A program made the position numbers and the translations under genes. DNA of 64,000 bases from positions 372,001 through 436,000 of the forward strand of contig NZ_JAESVP010000001.1 of NCBI RefSeq assembly GCF_016765795.1, in the 5' to 3' direction. Of the stretch, positions 34,037 to 42,663 are shown one piece after another. The notes below the pieces were generated by a model that was not told where the DNA came from, made no database searches, and was given only the letters and a program-made list of their open reading frames with translations. The stretch's first letter is position 1. Every line of letters begins with the position of its first letter. This DNA is from Fuscibacter oryzae. Lineage in GTDB: Bacteria; Pseudomonadota; Alphaproteobacteria; Rhodobacterales; Rhodobacteraceae.

Positions 34037-34062
34037 GCGACCATCGGGCTACGACCATCGGG
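34037..34062 (+). promoter_or_regulatory. Pair of CGACC-ATCGGG repeats upstream of the Sel1/pqq genes
   Basis: GCGACCATCGGG at 34037-34048 and ACGACCATCGGG at 34051-34062 are direct copies 14 bases apart in the short gap after the ABC permease gene. The second is preceded by CT, giving CTACGACC. They match motifs upstream of pqqA, the cytochrome gene and xoxF. Confidence 0.5.
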
Positions 34063-34119
34063 CCATCGCAAGGGCCTGTGGGTTTTGCTAGCATCCCAGA
34101 ATAAGTGAGGAGGATCGTG

Positions 34120-34662
34120 ATGCGTCTGGCTGCTGTGTTTGTTGTGCTTTCGGTCTTGCCCGCCACAGCCGATACCGAGGCCGACCAATACGGCACGCTG
34201 AACCCGGAAGAGCTGTCGATCAATCGCGTGCTGAAAGACATCGAGGACGGCATGACCTCGATGACCAACTGCGCCACCGGCTATTTCATCACCAAATCGG
34301 GCGACCATACCAATGCCCGCAAAGTCTTCACCCGGTGCGCGCAAGATGGCTATTCCGGCGCGATGACCTGGATGGGCCAGATGGATGACAACGGCCTTGG
34401 CGGCCCCGAAAACCCGGCCGCCGCCGCCGCATGGGACCGGCAGGCTGCCGCTACCGGCGATCCGGTGGGCCAGTTCAACCTTGGCCTCGACCTGTTGCGC
34501 GGGCGCGGTGTGGCGCGTGATGAGGTCGCCGGGCGGGCACTGATAGATCAGGCCGCAGACCAGGGCCTTTCGATGGCCCGCCGCCTGCAAGGGGCCGATT
34601 ATGACACTGACGAAGTGACCCCCGATGCCGATAACTGGAAATATGGGCAGCGGCTGTTCTAG
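34120..34662 (+). CDS. Exported Sel1-repeat protein
   Basis: A 180-residue exported protein. Signal peptide MRLAAVFVVLSVLPATA. The mature part has Sel1-like TPR repeats (YSGAMTWMGQMDDNGLGGPE; GDPVGQFNLGLDLLRGRGVA). Two cysteines (NCATG, TRCAQ) may form a disulfide. Such proteins usually mediate protein contacts in the periplasm. ATG 34120 has GAGGAGG in front. It lies just upstream of pqqA; a role in quinoprotein assembly is possible but unproven. Confidence 0.8.
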   Translation: MRLAAVFVVLSVLPATADTEADQYGTLNPEELSINRVLKDIEDGMTSMTNCATGYFITKSGDHTNARKVFTRCAQDGYSGAMTWMGQMDDNGLGGPENPAAAAAWDRQAAATGDPVGQFNLGLDLLRGRGVARDEVAGRALIDQAADQGLSMARRLQGADYDTDEVTPDADNWKYGQRLF

Positions 34663-34674
34663 GTCTTGGCCTTT

Positions 34675-34688
34675 GGTCGAATAGGACC
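34675..34688. promoter_or_regulatory. GGTCG/GGACC motif upstream of pqqA
   Basis: GGTCGAATAGGACC has imperfect inverted symmetry. Read on the minus strand it continues as TTCGACCAAAGG, a copy of the CGACC-N3-GG motif found in other gaps of the methanol block. It lies 47-60 bases ahead of pqqA. Confidence 0.42.
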
Positions 34689-34734
34689 GCAGGCCCCGAC
34701 GCGCTAGGCTTTCATGACCAGAGGAGGAACTATC

Positions 34735-34830
34735 ATGAAATGGACGAAACCGAAGGCTGTTGAGATTCGCTGCGGCATGGAAATCAACATGTACGGCCCC
34801 GCCGAAGACGATCTGCCGCCCTCGTTCTAA
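34735..34830 (+). CDS. pqqA: PQQ precursor peptide PqqA
   Basis: A 31-residue peptide and the source of PQQ. Glu16 and Tyr20, in EINMY, have the required E-x3-Y spacing and become the cofactor after PqqE cross-linking. GMEI before the pair matches other PqqA. It differs from the usual sequence by having Cys13 and Gly21, and an acidic-proline tail (AEDDLPPSF). A strong GAGGAGG lies upstream of the ATG. pqqB follows after 9 bases. Confidence 0.93.
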   Translation: MKWTKPKAVEIRCGMEINMYGPAEDDLPPSF

Positions 34831-34839
34831 GGACTGGCC

Positions 34840-35730
34840 ATGATCATCCGGGTCCTCGGTGCCGCAGCCGGCGGCGGGGTCCCGCAATGGAACTGCGCCT
34901 GCGCCAACTGCATGGCCGCCCGGCGCGGGGACCTGCCACGCATGACCCAGTCATCCGTGGCAGTTTCCGCCGACGGGGTTCATTGGGTCATCCTGAACGC
35001 CTCGCCCGACATTCGCGCCCAACTGACCGAAACGCCCACCCTGACCCCGCCGGGTCTGCGCGGCAGCCCGGTTTGCGCGGTGGTGGTGACGAATGCCGAT
35101 GTTGACCACATTGCGGGCCTGCTGACCTTGCGCGAAATGACGGCGTTCGAACTGTTCGCCTCGCCCGAAACCCATTCCGCTCTGGCGGCAAACCCGGTGT
35201 TCGGCGTGCTGGATTCTACACTGGTAGCGCGTCGGGAGATTGTGCCAGACGTAGCGTTTTCTCCCGCCCCCGGCCTGATCGTCACCGCCTTTGCAGTGCC
35301 GGGCAAGGTTGCCCTGTTTCTGGAAAAAACTCATGGATACGAGATGCGCCTTGGTGGCCAGACCGTAGGCCTGCGCCTTAGCGATGGGCACAAGACCGCC
35401 TTTTACATTCCCGGCTGTGCCGCCCTACCACCCGATCTGATCGCGCGGCTGGACGGAGCAGACCTGTTGTTGTTTGACGGCACCGTCTGGGCCGATGACG
35501 ATATGCTGCGCAGCAAAACCGGGGCCAAGACCGGCGGGCGCATGGGCCATATGCCGATCAGCGGGCCTGACGGTAGCATGGCGGCACTGGCGGGCAGCCG
35601 GATCGGCCGCCGCGTTTATATCCACATCAACAACACCAACCCGGTCCTTGACCCCGCCAGCCCGGAGCGCGCAGAACTGGCCGCAAAGGGATGGGAAATC
35701 GCCCAAGACGGGCGGGAGTTTGCGCTATGA
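34840..35730 (+). CDS. pqqB: Pyrroloquinoline quinone biosynthesis protein PqqB
   Basis: A 296-residue metallo-beta-lactamase-fold protein, recently linked to hydroxylation of the cross-linked Glu-Tyr intermediate. The N terminus IIRVLGAAAGGGVPQWNCAC and CxNC zinc-type cluster, plus NADVDHIAGLLTLRE and the NNTNPVLDPASPER segment near the end, are diagnostic. It overlaps pqqC by 4 bp. Confidence 0.95.
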   Translation: MIIRVLGAAAGGGVPQWNCACANCMAARRGDLPRMTQSSVAVSADGVHWVILNASPDIRAQLTETPTLTPPGLRGSPVCAVVVTNADVDHIAGLLTLREMTAFELFASPETHSALAANPVFGVLDSTLVARREIVPDVAFSPAPGLIVTAFAVPGKVALFLEKTHGYEMRLGGQTVGLRLSDGHKTAFYIPGCAALPPDLIARLDGADLLLFDGTVWADDDMLRSKTGAKTGGRMGHMPISGPDGSMAALAGSRIGRRVYIHINNTNPVLDPASPERAELAAKGWEIAQDGREFAL

Positions 35731-36470
35731 CCGATCTGACCCCGCCCCCTTCGACGTTTGAGGCGCGGCTGCGCCAGATCGGGGTTGAGCGGTATCACGA
35801 CCGCCACCCGTTTCACAAAATGCTGCACGGCGGGCAGTGCAGCATTGATCAGGTCCGCGCCTGGGTGGTGAACCGCTGGTATTACCAGTCGCGCATTCCG
35901 ATGAAGGATGCAGCCTTCCTTAGCCGCGTCGAAGACCCCGCGTTGCGCCGGTCATGGCGGTCGCGGATTGAGGATCATGACGGCACCGATAGCCAGCCCG
36001 GTGGCATCGCCCGCTGGCTGAAACTGGCCGAGGCGGTGGGGCTGGACCCCGATTATGTCGCAGCGGGCCGTGGGGTTCTGCCTGCCACCCGTTTTGCCGT
36101 GGATGCCTATGTGCATTACGTCCGCGAACGTCCCTTGTTGCAGGCCGTTGCCTCGTCGCTGACCGAACTGTTCGCGCCCAAGATCCATGCCGAGCGGATC
36201 ACCGGCCTGCTGGAGCATTACAATTTCGCCACCCCCGAAACGCTGGCCTATTTCCGTCACCGGCTGACCGAAGCGCCCAAGGATGTGGCTTTTGGCTTGT
36301 CATGGGTCATCGACCACGCCCGCACGGCGGAGGAGCAAGACGCCGCCTCCGCCGCCCTGACCTTCAAGACAGAGGTGCTGTGGGCGCAGCTTGATGCCCT
36401 TTACCACGCCTATGTTGCGCCGGGGCACATCCCGCCCGGCGGCTGGCAACCGGGCGAGGGCCTGTTGTGA
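35727..36470 (+). CDS. pqqC: Pyrroloquinoline-quinone synthase PqqC
   Basis: A 247-residue all-helical cofactorless oxidase that carries out the last eight-electron oxidation to PQQ. Family motifs RYHDRHPFHKMLHGG, NRWYYQSRIPMKDAAFLSR and the HDG(T) region are intact. The ATG overlaps the pqqB stop (ATGA), and its own stop overlaps the GTG of pqqD. Together these overlaps suggest tight co-expression. Confidence 0.96.
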   Translation: MTDLTPPPSTFEARLRQIGVERYHDRHPFHKMLHGGQCSIDQVRAWVVNRWYYQSRIPMKDAAFLSRVEDPALRRSWRSRIEDHDGTDSQPGGIARWLKLAEAVGLDPDYVAAGRGVLPATRFAVDAYVHYVRERPLLQAVASSLTELFAPKIHAERITGLLEHYNFATPETLAYFRHRLTEAPKDVAFGLSWVIDHARTAEEQDAASAALTFKTEVLWAQLDALYHAYVAPGHIPPGGWQPGEGLL

Positions 36471-36742
36471 CCCCCGCCACCGTGCCCCACCTGCCGCGCG
36501 GCGTGCGCCTGCACCATGACCGGGTGAGGGGCACCATGGTGCTGCTGGCCCCCGAACGGGCGCTGATGCTGGATGAGGTGGGCGCGGCAATTCTGGGCCG
36601 TGTGGATGGCGCGGCGGAGGTGGGACAAATCGCCGAAAGTTTGGCGCAAGAGTATGACGCACCGCTGGCCGAAGTTTCGGCGGATGTGGCCGAATTCCTG
36701 TCAGACCTGGCCCGTGAGCGTCTGGTGGACCTGCATGGCTAA
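36467..36742 (+). CDS. pqqD: PqqA-binding chaperone PqqD
   Basis: A 91-residue winged-helix peptide chaperone (RRE domain) that presents PqqA to PqqE. The start is GTG at 36467, inside the pqqC stop (GTGA). The conserved LLAPERALMLDEVGAAIL stretch and the LARERLVDL end are typical. It overlaps pqqE by 8 bases. Confidence 0.93.
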   Translation: MTPATVPHLPRGVRLHHDRVRGTMVLLAPERALMLDEVGAAILGRVDGAAEVGQIAESLAQEYDAPLAEVSADVAEFLSDLARERLVDLHG

Positions 36743-37835
36743 CCCCCCCGCCCCCATCGCCATGCTGGCTGAACTGACACATCGCTGTCCGCTGTCGTGC
36801 CCCTATTGCTCGAACCCGCTGCAACTGGCGGGGCGAGAGGCGGAGCTGACCACCGAAGACTGGGAGCGCGTCTTCCGGCAGGCGGCAGAGATCGGCGTGT
36901 TGCAGGTACATCTGTCGGGGGGCGAACCCGCCTCTCGCCGCGATCTGGAGGCGTTGGTGGGTGCCGCATGCGACGCGGGGCTTTACACCAACCTCATCAC
37001 CTCTGGCATCGGCCTGACGCCCGACCGCTTGCAGGCAATTGCTGACCGGGGGCTGGACCATATTCAACTGTCGGTGCAGGGCACCACGGCCATCAGCGCC
37101 GACCGGGTGGGCGGCTATCGCGGCGGCTTTGACCGCAAAATGCTGATGGCCGAGGCGATCCATCGCATCGGCCTTGCGCTGACGCTGAACGTGGTGATGC
37201 ACCGCCACAACCTTGAGGAACTGCCCGAGGTCTTCGACCTTGCCGAACGCCTTGGCGCGCGACGGGTGGAAATTGCCTGCGTGCAGTTTCAGGGCTGGGC
37301 GCTGAAGAACCGCGCCACCCTGCAACCGACCCGCCAGCAGGTAGACCGCGCCAAGGCGCTGGTGGCCGAAGCGCGCACCACCCGCGCCGGGCGGCTGGTG
37401 ATCGATTTTGTGCCGCCCGACTACTATTCCGACCTGCCCAAGGCCTGCATGGGCGGCTGGGGCACCACCGGCCTGAACGTATCCCCCGACGGGCAGGTGC
37501 TGCCCTGCCATGCCGCGCAGACCATTCCAAGCCTGACCTTCTCGAACGTGCGCGACCGCGATCTGGGTTGGATCTGGGCCAACGACCCCGCCTTCAACGC
37601 CTTCCGCGCGACCGACTGGCTGCCAGAAGCGTGTCGCGCCTGCGACCGGGTCGGGGTGGATTTCGGCGGCTGCCGCTGTCAGGCCATGGCAATCCTGGGC
37701 GATGCCAGCCTGCCCGATCCGGTCTGCCGCCGCACACCGGGGCGCGCGGCGCTGGATGCCGCGCTGGTCGCCGAAGGCAATGCACCGGGGCTGGATGCGG
37801 CAATTTTCCGGCGCATGGGTGCGATTGCTGGCTGA
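36735..37835 (+). CDS. pqqE: PqqA peptide cyclase PqqE (radical SAM, SPASM)
   Basis: A 366-residue radical SAM enzyme that makes the carbon-carbon bond between Glu and Tyr of PqqA. The [4Fe-4S]-SAM motif CPLSCPYC is at the N terminus, GGEP follows, and C-terminal SPASM cysteines are in CMGGWG, LPCHAA and CRACDRVGVDFGGCRCQ. ATG 36735 lies within the end of pqqD. No pqqF/G protease is in the window, as often in alphaproteobacteria. Confidence 0.95.
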   Translation: MANPPAPIAMLAELTHRCPLSCPYCSNPLQLAGREAELTTEDWERVFRQAAEIGVLQVHLSGGEPASRRDLEALVGAACDAGLYTNLITSGIGLTPDRLQAIADRGLDHIQLSVQGTTAISADRVGGYRGGFDRKMLMAEAIHRIGLALTLNVVMHRHNLEELPEVFDLAERLGARRVEIACVQFQGWALKNRATLQPTRQQVDRAKALVAEARTTRAGRLVIDFVPPDYYSDLPKACMGGWGTTGLNVSPDGQVLPCHAAQTIPSLTFSNVRDRDLGWIWANDPAFNAFRATDWLPEACRACDRVGVDFGGCRCQAMAILGDASLPDPVCRRTPGRAALDAALVAEGNAPGLDAAIFRRMGAIAG

Positions 37836-37836
37836 T

Positions 37837-37867
37837 CTACGACCACAAGGCCGGCCAAACTACGACC
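37837..37867 (+). promoter_or_regulatory. Two direct CTACGACC repeats
   Basis: CTACGACCACAAGG starts at 37837 and CTACGACCCTAAGG at 37860, 23 bases apart, immediately after pqqE and about 95-125 bases ahead of the cytochrome gene. They fit the CGACC-N(2-4)-GG motif shared by the gaps of the methanol block, suggesting one common activator. Confidence 0.55.
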
Positions 37868-37960
37868 CTAAGGGCCGCTTGGCTTGATGCAGGTCAAAAT
37901 GCCTTTGGGGGGCGTTGCGCAATACTCGGGCCAGAAACGCACCCACCCAAAGAGGTTGAC

Positions 37961-38356
37961 ATGACCCACCATTTGACCGCCGCCCTTGGCCTTGTCCTAT
38001 GCGCCGCCCTGCCCGCCATGGCGCAGGAAGACACCACGTCCCAGACCATCAAATTGGATGCAGGCAAGGCATTTTTTGATGCCACCTGCCGCCGCTGCCA
38101 TTCCACCGATGCCGACAAGGCCAGCTATGGCCCCTTGCTGGATGGCGTGGTCGGGCGCAAGGCCGGCAGCTTTGCAGGTTATCCCTATTCCGCCGCGCTG
38201 AAAGGGGCCGGTTTCGTCTGGACGCCCGGCGCCCTGCGGGCCTGGATGGAGGATAACGATGCCTTCGTACCCGGCACCAAGATGCGCCATGTCGGCGTGA
38301 CCGACCCGACAGTGCAGGATTTCATCCTGTCCTACCTCGGCTCTCTACAGGGTTAG
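37961..38356 (+). CDS. Class I c-type cytochrome
   Basis: A 131-residue periplasmic cytochrome c of the c550/c2 type. Signal peptide MTHHLTAALGLVLCAALPAMA; haem site CRRCHS; the sixth ligand methionine is in GTKM near the C terminus; YGPLLDGVVGRKAGSFAGY is a family stretch. It likely carries electrons from XoxG to the terminal oxidase. It is placed between pqqE and xoxF with its own gap and motif repeats upstream. RBS AGAGG. Confidence 0.88.
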   Translation: MTHHLTAALGLVLCAALPAMAQEDTTSQTIKLDAGKAFFDATCRRCHSTDADKASYGPLLDGVVGRKAGSFAGYPYSAALKGAGFVWTPGALRAWMEDNDAFVPGTKMRHVGVTDPTVQDFILSYLGSLQG

Positions 38357-38381
38357 GGGCCATGACCGGATCGGCAACCAC

Positions 38382-38417
38382 CGACCTACTACCAAGGTCG
38401 CAAATCGGTGGCCGACC
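38382..38417. promoter_or_regulatory. CGACC/GGTCG inverted repeat upstream of xoxF
   Basis: CGACC at 38382 and GGTCG at 38396-38400 face each other with nine bases between, and another CGACC is at 38413-38417. The inverted copy reads TTTGCGACCTTGG on the minus strand, nearly the same as the copies at 29838 and 34035. A weaker relative (TTACGACGAAGG) is at 38531-38542. All lie in the 290-base gap before xoxF. Confidence 0.5.
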
Positions 38418-38559
38418 GAGGCAGGGCAAGCCAATCCTTCGATAAACTCATTATATTACAGATGGTTAATCCGAGGCCAATCTACGCCGTCCTTGCATAT
38501 CTAGCCACAGGGGCAGCCCCCGCAAGGCCCTTACGACGAAGGTGCAATACCCCCGGGCT

Positions 38560-38593
38560 GCCGTGGTCCGCATGATTTTCACGGGACCGCGGC
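38560..38593. promoter_or_regulatory. Hairpin in the xoxF leader region
   Basis: GCCGTGGTCC (38560-38569) pairs with GGACCGCGGC (38584-38593) with one G-U pair and a 14-base loop, 53 bases ahead of the xoxF ATG. No T-run follows, so it looks more like a leader structure or operator than a terminator. Confidence 0.45.
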
Positions 38594-38646
38594 ACGCCCA
38601 TGGAGGGGGTAGGCTTCAGTCTTTCCAACATCTCAGGGAGGACACA

Positions 38647-40410
38647 ATGAATCGTTTCGTCATCGCCGTTGCGGCGGCATTGATGACGGCGTCGCCGGTC
38701 ATGGCCGGCGTCACCGAAGAGGATCTGGCCAACGATCAGACCACCACACAGGACGTGGTTTCCAATGGCATGGGGCGCAATCTGCAACGCTTCAGCCCGC
38801 TGGAAACGCTGAACAAGACCAACGTCAAGAATCTGATGCCTGTCTGGGCCTTCTCGCTTGGCGGCGAAAAGCAGCGCGGGCAGGAAACCCAGCCGCTGGT
38901 GCGTGATGGGGTGATGTATATCACCGGATCTTATTCGCGGCTTTGGGCGATTGACCTGAAGACCGGCAAAGAGCTGTGGCAGTATGATGCCCGCCTGCCA
39001 GAAGGCATCCTGCCTTGCTGCGACGTGATCAACCGGGGTGCAGCCCTTTACGGCGACAACATCTATTTCGGCACGCTCGATGCCCGCATCGTGGCCTTGA
39101 ACGCCAAGACCGGCGATGTGGTGTGGAACAAGAAGATCGCCGAATACAAGGAAGGCTATTCCTATACCGCCGCGCCCCTGATCGTGAACGGCCTTGTCAT
39201 CACCGGCAACTCTGGCGGTGAATTCGGCGTCGTTGGCGAGGTTCAGGCCCGCAACGCCGAAACCGGCGAGACGGTGTGGACGCGCCCGGTGATCGAAGGG
39301 CACATGGGCACACTGAACGGCAAGGAATCCACGATGACCGGCACGCTGAATGCGACCTGGCCGGGGGATCTGTGGAAGACTGGCGGCGGTGCGACCTGGT
39401 TGGGCGGGTCCTATGACATCGACACCAATACGCTGGTGTTCGGCGCGGGCAACCCTTCGCCCTGGAACAGCCATTTGCGCAACGCGGGCAAGCCGGTTGA
39501 AGGCAATACCGGCGACAACCTTTATGCCGCCAGCCGTCTGGGGATTGATCCGGCGACGGGCGAGATCAAGTGGCACTTTCAGACCACGCCGCGCGAAGGC
39601 TGGGATTACGATGGTGTGAACGAGGTCGTGGCTTTCGTTGACAAGGACGGCAACAAGAAATTCGCCACTGCCGACCGCAACGGGTTCTTCTATGTGCTGA
39701 ACCGCGAGGACGGCAAGTTCGAGCACGCCTGGCCCTTTGTGAAAGACATCACCTGGGCCAAGGGCATCGATGAAAACGGCCGCCCGGTCTACAACGAAGA
39801 AAACCGCCCCGGCGACCCGACCGCCGCAGCCGATGGCAAGAAGGGCGAGGTCGTGTTCGCATCTCCCTCGTTCCTGGGCGGCAAGAACTGGATGCCCATG
39901 GCCTTCAGCCAGAAAACCGGGTTGTTCTATGTACCGTCGAACGAATGGGGCATGGACATCTGGAACGAGCCGATCACCTACAAACAGGGCGCGGCCTATC
40001 TGGGCGCGGGTTTCACCATCAAGCCCAACTACGAAGACCACATCGGCAGCCTGAAGGCGATTGATCCCGCGACCGGCGAATGGAAGTGGGAATACAAGAA
40101 CGGCGCACCCCTGTGGGGTGGCGTGATGACCACCGCTGGCGGCCTTGTGTTCTTCGGCACCCCCGAAGGCGAGTTCAAGGCGCTGGATGACGAGACGGGC
40201 GAAGAGCTGTGGAGCTTCCAGACCGGATCGGGCATCGTCGGTCAGCCGGTGACGTGGGAACAGGATGGCGAGCAATATGTCTCGGTCGTCTCGGGCTGGG
40301 GCGGTGCTGTGCCTCTGTGGGGCGGCGAGGTGGCCGAGAAGGTCAACTACCTGAACCAGGGCGGCATGGTCTGGACGTTCAAACTGCCCAAGCAACTGGC
40401 CTCTAACTGA
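38647..40410 (+). CDS. xoxF: Lanthanide-dependent methanol dehydrogenase XoxF
   Basis: A 587-residue periplasmic PQQ enzyme that oxidises methanol to formaldehyde or formate. Signal peptide [20 protein letters not shown]. The vicinal disulfide is Cys124-Cys125 (LPCCDV), and the PQQ propeller motifs repeat throughout ([13 protein letters not shown] and others). Asp320 is the catalytic base, and Asp322 in WDYDGVN is the extra carboxylate that marks lanthanide binding; calcium-type MxaF has alanine there. Glu192 and Asn269 are the other likely metal ligands. RBS GGGAGGA. No mxaI is nearby. A stem-loop follows the stop. Confidence 0.96.
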   Translation: MNRFVIAVAAALMTASPVMAGVTEEDLANDQTTTQDVVSNGMGRNLQRFSPLETLNKTNVKNLMPVWAFSLGGEKQRGQETQPLVRDGVMYITGSYSRLWAIDLKTGKELWQYDARLPEGILPCCDVINRGAALYGDNIYFGTLDARIVALNAKTGDVVWNKKIAEYKEGYSYTAAPLIVNGLVITGNSGGEFGVVGEVQARNAETGETVWTRPVIEGHMGTLNGKESTMTGTLNATWPGDLWKTGGGATWLGGSYDIDTNTLVFGAGNPSPWNSHLRNAGKPVEGNTGDNLYAASRLGIDPATGEIKWHFQTTPREGWDYDGVNEVVAFVDKDGNKKFATADRNGFFYVLNREDGKFEHAWPFVKDITWAKGIDENGRPVYNEENRPGDPTAAADGKKGEVVFASPSFLGGKNWMPMAFSQKTGLFYVPSNEWGMDIWNEPITYKQGAAYLGAGFTIKPNYEDHIGSLKAIDPATGEWKWEYKNGAPLWGGVMTTAGGLVFFGTPEGEFKALDDETGEELWSFQTGSGIVGQPVTWEQDGEQYVSVVSGWGGAVPLWGGEVAEKVNYLNQGGMVWTFKLPKQLASN

Positions 40411-40745
40411 CCATGCAGCTCTGAACTGCTCCCTTTGCCCCCGGTGACATGCGTCGCCGGGGGTCTCTCATGGGGTCGCAATCGCCAGAACCCCTGCCTA
40501 AAACTTCGGCTTGCGCCCTAAATCACGAAAATAATTTTCTCCTGCGTAAATTTTCGATTGCTTCCTTTCAGATTTGGGTTTGTCCTTGGTTACGGGCTGG
40601 CCCTGCCACAACATGGGAAACGGCGGCGACCAGAACCTCTCAGGACGCCCGTAGTTACGGGAAACGCGCGGGAACGCAGATCCGGCAAAACGAGATCGCG
40701 GCCCTTCAACACTGGAACGGGGAACAGTCTGATGGAGAGGTTCAT
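40411..40745. other. Intergenic region between xoxF and the APC permease gene
   Basis: No gene is visible in these 335 bases. A strong hairpin lies just after xoxF. The stretch 40520-40580 is AT-rich and probably has the permease promoter; it contains TCACGAAAA at 40523-40531, a nine-base word also found upstream of mgsA. GC-rich DNA follows up to the ribosome binding site GGAGAGG. Confidence 0.5.
40438..40463 (+). terminator. Stem-loop after xoxF
   Basis: An 11-bp stem (40438-40448 with 40453-40463, one G-U pair) and an ATGC loop. No T-tract follows, so it may protect the xoxF mRNA 3' end as well as, or instead of, terminating. Confidence 0.6.
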
Positions 40746-42542
40746 ATGTCGTCGATTTCGACGGACACGCCCGGTGCTGTGACAGAGAAGCGCGGCAACC
40801 TGGTTCGCGCTCTAAGCTGGAAAGGCGCCTTCTGGATCGCGGCAGGCGTGCCGCCCCTTGTCCTATTCTCAATCGGCGGGATCGCGGGCACCACGGGCAA
40901 ACTTGCCTTTGTGGTGTGGATGGTCTCGATGCTGATGGGGTTCCTGCAATCCTTCACCTATGCCGAAATGGCGGGCATGTTCGGCAACAAGTCGGGCGGC
41001 ACCTCGGTTTACGGGGCGACGGCGTGGCTGCGCTATTCCAAGCTGATCGCGCCCTTATCGGTGTGGTGCAACTGGTTCGCCTGGTCGCCCGTGCTGTCCT
41101 TGGGGTGCGCGATTGCCGCTGGCTACATCCTGAACGCGCTGTTCCCCATTCCGCTGGCCGACTCGCAGCCGGTGCTGGACTGGATCACCGCCAACCTGTC
41201 CAGCCTGACGGCCGACAGCCCGCGCGTGCTGGAATACATCACTGCGAACCCCGGCACCGCCCCCGCCGATGCGGTGCAGGCGCTGCTGTCAGGCGATGCG
41301 ATTGCCGCGCTGACCCCGGCAATCCGCAACTGGTCGGCGCTGGAACTGCCAATTCCCGGCCTTGGCGTCCTGCATTTCAACACCACCTTCCTGATCGGCA
41401 CGGTCTTGATGCTGATCATGCTGGCCATCCAGCACCGCGGCGTGAATTCCACGGCCACGGCGCAGAAATGGCTGGCGGTGATTGTGCTTGTGCCGCTGCT
41501 GCTGGTGGGCCTTGTGCCGCTGTTCACCGGGGCGATCAACTATGCCAACGTGACCAACCTTGTTCCCCCCACCGCCGCCTATTCGGGCGAGGACGGCACT
41601 TGGAACATCGGTGGTTGGACGCTGATCCTTGGCGGTTTGTACATCGCGGCCTGGTCCACCTATGGCTTTGAAACCGCCGTCTGCTACACCCGCGAACTGC
41701 GTGACCCGTCGCGCGACACGTTCAAGGCCATCTTCTACTCGGGCCTGCTCTGCTGCGTGTTCTTCTGCCTGATCCCGTTTTCGTTTCAGGGCGTTCTGGG
41801 GCTCTCGGGCATGCTGGAACCCGGCATCGTTGATGGCACCGGCGTCGCCGAGGCGCTTGGCGGCATGATCGGCGCGGGCCGCGTCGTGGCGCATCTGTTC
41901 ACCATCCTGATGATCATGGCGCTGTTTCTGGCGATCATGACCGCAATGGCCGGGTCTTCGCGCACGCTTTATCAGGGGTCGCGCGATGGCTGGCTGCCCA
42001 AATATCTGGGCCATGTGAACGAACAGGGCGCGCCCACCTCGGCGATGTGGACCGACTTTGCCTTCAACCTGTTCCTTCTGGCGCTGGCCTCGGACGTGTC
42101 GGGGTATTTCTACGTTCTGGCGATTTCGAACGTGGGCTACATCCTGTTCAACTTCCTGAACCTGAACGCCGGGTGGATTCACCGCATCGACTCGGGCCAC
42201 ATGGAACGCCCGTGGAAAGCGCCGACCTGGCTGATTGGCCTGAACACGGTGCTGGCCTTTGTGAACGCGCTGTTTCTGGGCGCGGGGGCCAAGGTTTGGG
42301 GCTATTCCAATGCGCTGATCTCGGGCCTGATCTTTGCAGCGCTGATCATTCCGGTTTTCTGGTATCGCCACTACTACTGCGACAAGGGCGTTTTCCCGCC
42401 CGAGGCGATGGAAGATCTGGGCCTTGGTAATGACGACACCACCCTTGGCCCGCGCAAGGCCGGATTCCTGCCCTATCTGGCGCTGATCCTTGGCGCGGCC
42501 ATCGTGATATGGGCGAACTGGTTCTTCGTTCTGCCGGGCTAA
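40746..42542 (+). CDS. APC-family amino acid/amine permease
   Basis: A 598-residue integral membrane transporter of about 12 helices. The APC signatures appear in the first helix (WIAAGVPPLVLFSIGGIAG), the SGGTSVYGATAWL segment and helix 8. A long loop of about 60 residues (about 135-200) between helices is unusual. ATG 40746 has GGAGAGG in front; a 99-codon upstream in-frame extension is rejected. It sits between the methanol and methylated-amine blocks, so uptake of an amine or amino acid used in the pathway is likely but unproven. Confidence 0.82.
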   Translation: MSSISTDTPGAVTEKRGNLVRALSWKGAFWIAAGVPPLVLFSIGGIAGTTGKLAFVVWMVSMLMGFLQSFTYAEMAGMFGNKSGGTSVYGATAWLRYSKLIAPLSVWCNWFAWSPVLSLGCAIAAGYILNALFPIPLADSQPVLDWITANLSSLTADSPRVLEYITANPGTAPADAVQALLSGDAIAALTPAIRNWSALELPIPGLGVLHFNTTFLIGTVLMLIMLAIQHRGVNSTATAQKWLAVIVLVPLLLVGLVPLFTGAINYANVTNLVPPTAAYSGEDGTWNIGGWTLILGGLYIAAWSTYGFETAVCYTRELRDPSRDTFKAIFYSGLLCCVFFCLIPFSFQGVLGLSGMLEPGIVDGTGVAEALGGMIGAGRVVAHLFTILMIMALFLAIMTAMAGSSRTLYQGSRDGWLPKYLGHVNEQGAPTSAMWTDFAFNLFLLALASDVSGYFYVLAISNVGYILFNFLNLNAGWIHRIDSGHMERPWKAPTWLIGLNTVLAFVNALFLGAGAKVWGYSNALISGLIFAALIIPVFWYRHYYCDKGVFPPEAMEDLGLGNDDTTLGPRKAGFLPYLALILGAAIVIWANWFFVLPG

Positions 42543-42565
42543 GCCCCCCGCCAGCTTTTAAACCA

Positions 42566-42597
42566 CCCCCGGCAAGTGTTGCTTGCCGGGGGTTTTT
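42566..42597 (+). terminator. Rho-independent terminator of the APC permease gene
   Basis: An 11-bp perfect stem (CCCCCGGCAAG with CTTGCCGGGGG) and a five-base loop, followed by TTTTT. Confidence 0.92.
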
Positions 42598-42610
42598 CTT
42601 TGTCCCGAAT

Positions 42611-42639
42611 AAAAAACGCGCCGGAAAAACCGGCACGTT
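42611..42639 (-). terminator. Rho-independent terminator of the dmm operon
   Basis: A ten-base stem with one G-U pair (42615-42624 with 42630-42639) and an A5/T5 loop. On the minus strand it is followed by TTTTTT, so it ends the dmm transcript. Confidence 0.85.
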
Positions 42640-42663
42640 GCAGTTTGGGGACGACAGGAAGGG

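Noticed and set aside
38647-40410. Calling the methanol dehydrogenase MxaF
   Set aside because: The residue after WDY is Asp rather than Ala, the lanthanide-type signature, and no mxaI follows.
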